From Bryobacterales bacterium (GTDB lineage: Bacteria > Acidobacteriota > Terriglobia > Bryobacterales > Bryobacteraceae), in assembly GCA_020852175.1 (NCBI GenBank), contig JADZBH010000032.1, positions 1 through 64,000 on the forward strand: a stretch of DNA of 64,000 bases, in the 5' to 3' direction. The position numbers and the translations under genes were made by a program. Shown here piece by piece: positions 58,412 through 64,000 of the stretch (position 1 is the first letter of the stretch; each line of letters begins with the position of its first letter). Under the pieces are notes generated by a model. That model had not been told where the DNA came from. It saw only the letters and a program-made list of their open reading frames with translations, and made no database searches.

Positions 58412-59964
58412 TACTTCTTCAGCCCGAAACAGAAGATATGCCCGTCGTAGGTATTCACATACACCTGGCCATTGGCGAGCGCGATGCCGCTCCAGTGATT
58501 CCAGTTCTGAATGGCGTCCCCGCTGGACCAAAGCTCCTTGCCCGTCCTGGCGTCCAGAGCGTAGACCACCACACGGCTGGATAACGGCACGCGGCGCTCC
58601 ATGCGGAAGTCGAGTCCGACGTCGGGAAATGCCTGCGATGTATTTTCGCCGCTGCCGTAAGCAAACACCATGCCGTTGGCGATCAGCGGCGGCTCGGCCT
58701 GGTCCATGTCGCGCGAAATCCAGCGCGGAACCAGTTCCACCTTGCCGTTCACCTCGCCCATGACGAACGCCGCGATGGCGCCCTTCTTCACGGGGCCGTG
58801 TTCCACGGGAGCGCTGAACTTCGAATGCTTGGGGCCCCAGAACGGAGACAGCACCCAGCGCGTGCCGTCGCGCTCCTCCCAACTGGCCAGAGAGCCCCAG
58901 ATGCCGGCCTCGGCGAAATCGACAATTTCGTTGCAGATGAGCGGCGTGCGGAAGACGGGCGTGCGATGGTCGTCCCCGCCGATGGATTCGGTGTCCATCA
59001 GATAGACGCGGCACTCCTTGCTTGCGTCCACCATGTATTCCTTGCCCTTCCAGTCATAGATGGCCGGCGTCACCTGCATGTCGAGGTCGCGCTTCCACAG
59101 CCACTCGGCGTTGGACGGTCCATAGTAGTCATACAGTTCGAGCGACTTCGTCTTCGGGTTCTGCTTCACGCCGATGATCCCGTTGCCGTAGACGCCGTTC
59201 TCCGGGTCCCAACGGCCGTCGCCCGTACCGGTGTACATGACCAGGTCCTTGCTGACGGCCGGACCAGAGCGGCCCCACATGCCGCCGCCCGCCGGACCCC
59301 AGCTTCCCACCTTGTGCGTGGCCAGGTCGTAGGTGTAGGCCATGTTCGGATTCCCGCCGCAGCCCTGGGCGCTGTGCGTGTAGATGACGTTGTTCACCAG
59401 GTTCAGAGCGTAGGGCTTGCCGTTGGGCGGCATGAATTTCAGCGGCGCCGACAGCGGTTCGCCGTCGCCCGCGTTCAGAATGTGCAGGCGGCCATCCCAG
59501 GAGGCGGCGTAAATCTTGTACTTGCCGGGGGCGTCGCCCGGACCCACCGTGACGTTGGCCGTCATGCCGCCCGGGCACAGGACGCTGGGACGGCGGCCGT
59601 TCTCGGGGTCTTGATAGGTACTTTCAAAGTGGCGCTTCCACAACAGATCGCCTGTCCTGGCGTCCAGCGCATAAACGTTGTCGGAAACGCCCGCCTGAAT
59701 CACCATCTCCTTGGGACCCTGGGGCGTGTCGATGCGGCCGATCACCAGAGGTTCCAGCAGCGAGTGCATCTGACGCGGCTCGTTGTCGAGCTTGCGCTTC
59801 CACAGAAGCTGCATCTTGCCCACATTCTCCTTGGTGAGAATGTGCTCGTCCTTCTGCCAGTTGTTGCGTTTGGAATCGCCGCCGTCGGTCAGCCAGTCGG
59901 CCGCCGCGGAAGGCAGGCCGAGCAGGAAAACGGCGGTCAACGTCGCGAGGAAGGTTCGTTTCAT
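58411..59964 (-). CDS. Secreted PQQ-like beta-propeller protein
   Basis: The 517-aa product has a signal peptide ([18 protein letters not shown]). The body is a series of PQQ/BamB-type blades, including [14 protein letters not shown] near 102, [14 protein letters not shown] near 475 and [10 protein letters not shown] near 502. Cys occurs at C-P-G-G-M-T near 131 and G-C-G-G near 192. It resembles quinoprotein alcohol dehydrogenase propellers, but the residues that hold PQQ and Ca are not clear, so it may be a propeller without cofactor. ATG 59964 follows GGAG by 7 nt. It is divergent from a second propeller gene by 78 bp. Confidence 0.85.
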   Translation of the reverse strand: MKRTFLATLTAVFLLGLPSAAADWLTDGGDSKRNNWQKDEHILTKENVGKMQLLWKRKLDNEPRQMHSLLEPLVIGRIDTPQGPKEMVIQAGVSDNVYALDARTGDLLWKRHFESTYQDPENGRRPSVLCPGGMTANVTVGPGDAPGKYKIYAASWDGRLHILNAGDGEPLSAPLKFMPPNGKPYALNLVNNVIYTHSAQGCGGNPNMAYTYDLATHKVGSWGPAGGGMWGRSGPAVSKDLVMYTGTGDGRWDPENGVYGNGIIGVKQNPKTKSLELYDYYGPSNAEWLWKRDLDMQVTPAIYDWKGKEYMVDASKECRVYLMDTESIGGDDHRTPVFRTPLICNEIVDFAEAGIWGSLASWEERDGTRWVLSPFWGPKHSKFSAPVEHGPVKKGAIAAFVMGEVNGKVELVPRWISRDMDQAEPPLIANGMVFAYGSGENTSQAFPDVGLDFRMERRVPLSSRVVVYALDARTGKELWSSGDAIQNWNHWSGIALANGQVYVNTYDGHIFCFGLKK

Positions 59965-60042
59965 AGAAAGCTCCCACAATATATCAAACGGGTTCGGTAT
60001 ATGATCAATGATCGAGATTCCCGTGGAAAGGGTCCTTCCGTG

Positions 60043-61674
60043 ATGCGTCGATGGGACAGTGTGGCCGTCTGGACGGCGATGGTACTGATCAGCGTGGGCG
60101 GTTTGCGCGCCCAACGCGGCGGCAACGATTGGATGACAACAGGATTTGACGCGCAGCGCTCGTCCTGGGTGCGCAACGACGGCAAGATTGGCGTCGAGAC
60201 GTTCGAAAAGCCCGGGTTCTCCCTGGTTTGGAAGATGAAAATCGAAGCTCCGCCCCGCCAGTTGAACACCACGACGCCTCCGGCCCTGCTGGATTTCTAT
60301 ATCGGCTACCGCGGTTTCCGCACGCTGGGATTCATTGGCGTCAGCGCGGGCCGTGTCATTGGCGTCGATACGGACCTGGCCCGCTTGGAATGGGATGCCA
60401 AACTGCCTGAGGCCGGAGCGGGGCAGAGCACCTTGCCGTGTCCGGGAGGCATGACCTCGGCCGTGACGCGGCCCACGGCGACCGCTTATCCCCCGGTGCC
60501 CTCCGGACGCGGTCCGGGACGGGGCAGCCCCGCGAAATCAGGCGTGGGAGAACCCTATGAAGGCTCCGTGACATTACAGGCCATGGCGGCGGCGCAGGCG
60601 CGCCGTCCGCCTGTGTCCGCGCCGAAGCCCACGCGGGCGCAGGCCGCCGCGGCGGCGATCGCGAACCCGTTTTCGCCGCGCATCCAGTGGGTGCTGGCCT
60701 TGGGCGGGGATGGCAAGCTCCACATGATGTATGTGTCCAATGGCCACCAGCCAGACCCGGCTGCCGCGTTCGTTCCGGCCGGCGCGCGGGCCATGGGGCT
60801 GATGGCGTACGACAACGTCGCCTACGTGGCCACTACGGGCGGCTGCGGCGGAGCGGCGCCGGGAGTTTGGGCGATGGATTTGAATACGAAGAAGGTTGCG
60901 AACTGGAAGTCGCCGGCAAAGGAGATCGCCGGAACGGCAGGGCCCGCGGCAGGACCGGATGGCACGCTCTATGCCGCCTTCGGCGCGGAGTTGACGGCGC
61001 TGGATCCCAAGACGCTCGCGCCCAGAGGCGCCTACAGCACAGGGGGCGCGGCGTTCACCTCCTCGCCCGTGGTGTTCGAGTTCAAGGGGAAGGATCTGGT
61101 GGCGGCTACCGCAGCCGATGGGCGTCTCCACGTCGCCGATACGGCGAACCTGGGCGCGGGCGCGGTGGTCAAAAGCCCGGTGTATTCGGCGCCGGGCTAT
61201 CAGGCGGGCTCGGTCACCAGTTGGCAGGACCCCTCAGGCGTGCGCTGGCTGCTTGTGGCGGCCGGGGGCCCGGCGGCAACCGGCGCGGGTTTCGGCGCGT
61301 CCAACGGCAAGGTGGCCAACGGAACCGTGGTGGCATGGAAACTCGTGGAATCGGGCGGCGTGCTGTCGCTTCAGCCCGGCTGGGCTTCGCGTGACATGAT
61401 TTCCCCGCTCCCTCCGATGGTGGTGAACGGAGTGGTCTTCGCGCTGTCCAGCGGCGAATTCCGCGGGGCGGCCACGGCCTCCGACCGCGCCCGCCGCTCC
61501 AAACCCGCCGTGCTCTACGCGCTCGACGGCGCTAACGGCAAGGAACTCTGGTCCAGCGGCGGCCAGATTGCCTCGTTAGTCCACAGCGGCGGTCTGGCCG
61601 CGGGCGGCAGCCGCGTCTATGTCGCCTCTTACGACGGAACGCAGTATGCGTTCGGAATTCCCATGGAGCATTAG
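60043..61674 (+). CDS. Secreted PQQ-like beta-propeller protein (divergent paralogue)
   Basis: The 543-aa product has a signal peptide ([18 protein letters not shown]). PQQ-type blades include [11 protein letters not shown] near 219, [15 protein letters not shown] near 278, [14 protein letters not shown] near 488 and [10 protein letters not shown] near 525. C-P-G-G-M-T near 135 and G-C-G-G near 270 occur in the same order as in the divergent gene, so the two are paralogues. A disordered Pro/Gly/Ala insert lies at about 145-210. ATG 60043 follows GGAAAGGG by 11 nt. A cytochrome-c-like gene starts 13 bp after the stop, hinting at electron transfer. Confidence 0.85.
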   Translation: MRRWDSVAVWTAMVLISVGGLRAQRGGNDWMTTGFDAQRSSWVRNDGKIGVETFEKPGFSLVWKMKIEAPPRQLNTTTPPALLDFYIGYRGFRTLGFIGVSAGRVIGVDTDLARLEWDAKLPEAGAGQSTLPCPGGMTSAVTRPTATAYPPVPSGRGPGRGSPAKSGVGEPYEGSVTLQAMAAAQARRPPVSAPKPTRAQAAAAAIANPFSPRIQWVLALGGDGKLHMMYVSNGHQPDPAAAFVPAGARAMGLMAYDNVAYVATTGGCGGAAPGVWAMDLNTKKVANWKSPAKEIAGTAGPAAGPDGTLYAAFGAELTALDPKTLAPRGAYSTGGAAFTSSPVVFEFKGKDLVAATAADGRLHVADTANLGAGAVVKSPVYSAPGYQAGSVTSWQDPSGVRWLLVAAGGPAATGAGFGASNGKVANGTVVAWKLVESGGVLSLQPGWASRDMISPLPPMVVNGVVFALSSGEFRGAATASDRARRSKPAVLYALDGANGKELWSSGGQIASLVHSGGLAAGGSRVYVASYDGTQYAFGIPMEH

Positions 61675-61687
61675 GAATTATTTGACG

Positions 61688-62146
61688 ATGCGTGGATTTT
61701 TACTTACTGGAACTTACTTGCTGCTCGCGGCGGGGTTATGCGCCCAGCAGCTACCCGAGGGGCCGGGCCGGGCCGAGATCGAGAAGAACTGCAAGACCTG
61801 CCATGAACTGGCCCGCTCCGTGTCGCCGCGCCAGGACCGCGATGGCTGGACGCACACGATGAACAAGATGGCCGCGGCGGGCATGAAGACCTCGGAGAAG
61901 GACTTTGGCCTGATGCTCGACTACCTCGTGAAGAACTACCCCGCTGCCGACGTCGAGCCCGTCAATGTCAACACGGCCACCGCCATTGAACTGGAAAGCG
62001 CGCTCAGCCTGCGCCGCTCCCAGGCCCGCGCCCTGCTGGCTTACAGAAACGAACACGGTCCGTTCAAGACGATCAATGATTTGAAGAAGGTGCCCGGCAT
62101 CGACGCCGCGATGATCGAAACCAAGAAGTCGCGGATCGCATTCTAG
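61688..62146 (+). CDS. Cytochrome c-like domain fused to a helix-hairpin-helix domain
   Basis: The 152-aa product has a signal peptide (L-L-T-G-T-Y-L-L-L-A-A-G-L-C-A) and a single heme-binding motif C35-x-x-C38-H39. The next ~45 residues are helical and include Met candidates for the distal ligand. From about residue 88 a ComEA-type helix-hairpin-helix pair begins: V-N-V-N-T-A-T-A-I-E-L-E, A-R-A-L-L-A-Y-R-N-E-H-G-P-F-K-T and L-K-K-V-P-G-I-D. HhH domains bind DNA or act as protein-protein modules, an unexpected partner for a heme. The gene follows the propeller gene by 13 bp and probably serves with it as an exported redox pair. Confidence 0.8.
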   Translation: MRGFLLTGTYLLLAAGLCAQQLPEGPGRAEIEKNCKTCHELARSVSPRQDRDGWTHTMNKMAAAGMKTSEKDFGLMLDYLVKNYPAADVEPVNVNTATAIELESALSLRRSQARALLAYRNEHGPFKTINDLKKVPGIDAAMIETKKSRIAF

Positions 62147-62163
62147 CCCGGGCCCGCGCCCCT

Positions 62164-63408
62164 TCAATAGGGGATGCGGACGGGCTGGCCGTCCTTAGGG
62201 TCAGCCCAGCGGTCGTTCGGAACCAGCGATGACCAGCCCGGGCGCCCGGGATCCTGATCGTAGGGGTAGCCGCCCAGGCGGCGGTACTCTTCCCGGTACC
62301 GGTCCAGCTTGTCGCGATCCAGTTTCACGCCCAGTCCCGGCGCGGTTGGCACCGCGAGCGCGCCGTCAACATACGGCAGCGGGCCGCCTTCGATAATGTC
62401 ATCGGTCAATTGATGGTAGTGGGCATCGGCGGCGAAGGTGAGGTTCGGCAGCACCGCGCCTAGATGAAGCATGGTGGCCAGTTGAATGCCCAACTCGCCC
62501 GAGGAGTGGACGGCCACGCCAAGCTGGAAGGTTTCACACACGGCCGCTGCTTTCACGCAGGCGCGAATGCCACCCCAGAACGTGGTGTCCAGCAGGATGA
62601 CGTCCACCGCCGTGTTCAACACGTTCGCCGCGAGTTGTTCAAAGTTCACCACCACCGTATTGGTGGCCAGCGGCACGCGGACCATCTCGCGCGTGCGTCG
62701 CATGCCGTTCATGCCGTATACGGGGTCTTCGAGATAGTCGTTGCGGATGTCCTCGATGGCCTGCCCGAAACGGATGGCCTGTTCGGCGGACCACACGGCG
62801 TTGGGATCGAAGCGGAACGAATCGCCGGGCAGGGAAGCGGCCAGGGCGCGGTAGAGATCCAGCTCATATTCCTGCGGAAAGACGCCGGCTTTCAGCTTGT
62901 GTGTGCGGAAGCCATACCGGCGCTTCAGTTCGGCGGCGTGCGTCACAAGCTGATCGGCGGTGCGCACTTCGCCCGCGCCGGATTTTGGATGGGGATAGCG
63001 AAAGAACAGGTAGGAGGCAAAAGGAATGCGGTCACGCAACCGGCCGCCCAGGATGTCGCACACCGGAACGCCCCAGGCCTGGCCCAGCACGTCGAGGCAG
63101 GCGAATTCGAGCGCGGCCATCAGTTGCGTGCGGTTGTTGTACAGCGAGGCCGTGGGGTTGGCGATGAGGAAGCGCAGTTGCTCCAGGCGCGCCGGATCGT
63201 GGCCCGCCACATAGGGCTTCAGCGCCGCGATGGCCGCCTCGGCCGACTCGCCGCCGCCGCCCATCTCGCCTAGCCCCACCAGCCCGTTGTCGGTTACCAC
63301 CTCGATGATCGTGCGCACGAAGCGGCCCCAGTGGCAGCCGTTGGCGTGACGGAGCGGAGCTTCCAGGGGTACTGAAACGGTGGTGGCGCGGAGATCGACG
63401 ATCTTCAT
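62164..63408 (-). CDS. Enolase superfamily sugar-acid dehydratase (glucarate-dehydratase-like)
   Basis: The ~414-aa product has the MR/MLE capping domain (residues 1-130) and barrel. The catalytic Lys motif is H-K-L-K-A-G near 175, metal ligands appear in F-D-P-N-A-V-W and Y-L-E-D-P near 205 and 232, then L-A-T-N-T, D-T-T-F-W-G-G near 278, and the terminal V-H-S-S-G-E-L-G-I near 303 with the His of the GlucD subgroup. It should abstract a proton alpha to a sugar-acid carboxylate and dehydrate it; the exact acid (glucarate or another) is open. ATG 63408 follows AGGATGG; ATG 63417 is also in frame. A stand-alone gene, convergent with the cytochrome gene. Confidence 0.88.
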   Translation of the reverse strand: MKIVDLRATTVSVPLEAPLRHANGCHWGRFVRTIIEVVTDNGLVGLGEMGGGGESAEAAIAALKPYVAGHDPARLEQLRFLIANPTASLYNNRTQLMAALEFACLDVLGQAWGVPVCDILGGRLRDRIPFASYLFFRYPHPKSGAGEVRTADQLVTHAAELKRRYGFRTHKLKAGVFPQEYELDLYRALAASLPGDSFRFDPNAVWSAEQAIRFGQAIEDIRNDYLEDPVYGMNGMRRTREMVRVPLATNTVVVNFEQLAANVLNTAVDVILLDTTFWGGIRACVKAAAVCETFQLGVAVHSSGELGIQLATMLHLGAVLPNLTFAADAHYHQLTDDIIEGGPLPYVDGALAVPTAPGLGVKLDRDKLDRYREEYRRLGGYPYDQDPGRPGWSSLVPNDRWADPKDGQPVRIPY

Positions 63409-63491
63409 GGGTGCCATCCTACAACAGCCCGCCGCCGGGCTAAGGTGAATCCCTGATTCAATCGGGCCCGCATCCGGCCGATAGTGAGGTG

Positions 63492-64000
63492 ATGTCCACG
63501 CGCAGCAGCAGGCACGCCGCCCAGGAGCCCACGCTGCGCCGGGCAGTGCGTCCGGAAACCACTCTCGAGGTTTCGCTGCGGGGCCGCGAGTCGCTGGGCA
63601 CGCGCGTGGGACCGTACCAGATCGAACGCGTTCTGGGCCACGGCGGCATGGGCACGGTCTACCTGGCCAGCCGCGCCGATCAGCAGTATGAAAAACGGGT
63701 GGCGATCAAGCTGATCAAGTCCGGCCTGGCCACCGAAAACCTGATGACGCGCTTCCGCGTGGAGCGCCAGATTCTGGCCAAGCTCGACCACCCGAATATC
63801 GCCCGCATGTTCGACGGCGGCGTGACCGAGGCGGGCGAACCCTACTTCGTCATGGAGTACGTGGCCGGGGCCCTGCCATTGGACGAATACTGCGACGAAA
63901 ACGAGCTAAACGTGCGCCAGCGGCTGGAGGTGTTCCGGCAGGTGTGCGAGGCCGTGCAGTACGCGCATCGTTTCCTGGTGGTGCACCGGGACCTGAAGCC
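63492..64000 (+). CDS. Ser/Thr protein kinase (partial; continues beyond the window)
   Basis: From ATG 63492 the frame is open to the window end (about 169 codons). The product has a polar lead-in of about 40 residues, then a Hanks-type kinase domain: [18 protein letters not shown] near 41-58, V-A-I-K-L-I-K near 69, [17 protein letters not shown] near 88, Y-F-V-M-E-Y-V near 117 and the catalytic H-R-D-L-K-P just at the edge. Unlike the kinase at 25-28 kb it keeps the H-R-D Arg. It is likely the start of a PknB-type kinase with a large C-terminal sensor beyond the window. Confidence 0.92.
   Translation, partial: MSTRSSRHAAQEPTLRRAVRPETTLEVSLRGRESLGTRVGPYQIERVLGHGGMGTVYLASRADQQYEKRVAIKLIKSGLATENLMTRFRVERQILAKLDHPNIARMFDGGVTEAGEPYFVMEYVAGALPLDEYCDENELNVRQRLEVFRQVCEAVQYAHRFLVVHRDLK

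Noticed and set aside
58798-60042. N-terminal extension of the plus-strand propeller
   Set aside because: It runs antisense through the divergent propeller gene; ATG 60043 gives a signal peptide with a purine-rich ribosome site.
1-64000. CRISPR array, tRNA, rRNA or insertion sequence
   Set aside because: I saw no regularly spaced repeats, no tRNA-like cloverleaf with CCA/T-loop features, no rRNA sequence and no transposase or terminal inverted repeats.

Overview
The window is a compact, GC-rich bacterial chromosome segment. It has short or negative intergenic distances, many 1-4 bp stop/start overlaps, and frequent GTG and TTG starts. The gene set suggests Acidobacteriota, probably near Bryobacterales/Solibacter. 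The pointers are secreted PQQ-type beta-propellers, paired M16 peptidases, a TPR-bearing Ser/Thr kinase beside an ECF-like sigma factor, a PEP-CTERM protein, exported sugar-isomerase-like TIM barrels and Ig-like repeats. This placement is inferred from gene content only. I saw no tRNA, rRNA, CRISPR array, insertion sequence or prophage.

Layout. 1-4.6 kb: a fragmentary beta-helix protein, an Ig-like membrane protein and priA. 4.7-11 kb: a minus-strand run coding altronate dehydratase-like UxaA, a DsbA-like protein, an M28 peptidase with PDZ domain, an SDR, and a Tat-exported sugar isomerase-like protein. 11-18 kb: an exported HIT-like protein, an ArnT-type glycosyltransferase, a ferredoxin-type nitrite/sulfite reductase with a small partner gene, a single-ring ClpB-D2-like AAA+ protein and a second SDR. 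18-25.4 kb: a PL22-like propeller, a glycogen-debranching-type glucosidase, DinB-like and DUF2237 proteins, a UbiE/MenG methyltransferase, a CusF-SCO fusion and an FkbM methyltransferase. 25.4-34.3 kb: kinase plus sigma factor, an active/inactive M16 pair, a TIM barrel and a GNAT protein.

34.4-39.8 kb is the most distinctive part. Seven same-strand genes, mostly overlapping or a few bases apart, encode an SPFH protein with a C-terminal zinc ribbon, an AdoMet decarboxylase-like protein with its catalytic residues, two zinc-ribbon DUF4178 proteins, a 60-residue membrane microprotein, a DUF350 membrane protein, and a seven-TM protein carrying a spermidine-synthase domain. Together they look like a membrane-organised polyamine or aminopropyl-transfer system connected with envelope maintenance. 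No PspA gene is present.

39.9-52.9 kb: a PEP-CTERM protein, an oxidoreductase with an export-like leader, two adjacent secreted proteins, TldD/PmbA, an unusual receiver-TM-periplasmic fusion with a possible internal translation start, a DUF167 protein, two secreted proteins of unknown role, a sulfite-oxidase-like molybdoprotein, an MBL hydrolase and an EEP-family protein. 52.9-57.5 kb: an argD-like aminotransferase behind a tandem ARG-box-like operator, then a minus-strand housekeeping run (rplS, rnhB, a small membrane protein, lepB, manC). 57.5-64 kb: an SGNH hydrolase, two divergent beta-propeller genes, a cytochrome c/helix-hairpin-helix protein, a glucarate-dehydratase-like enzyme and the start of another Ser/Thr kinase cut by the window edge.
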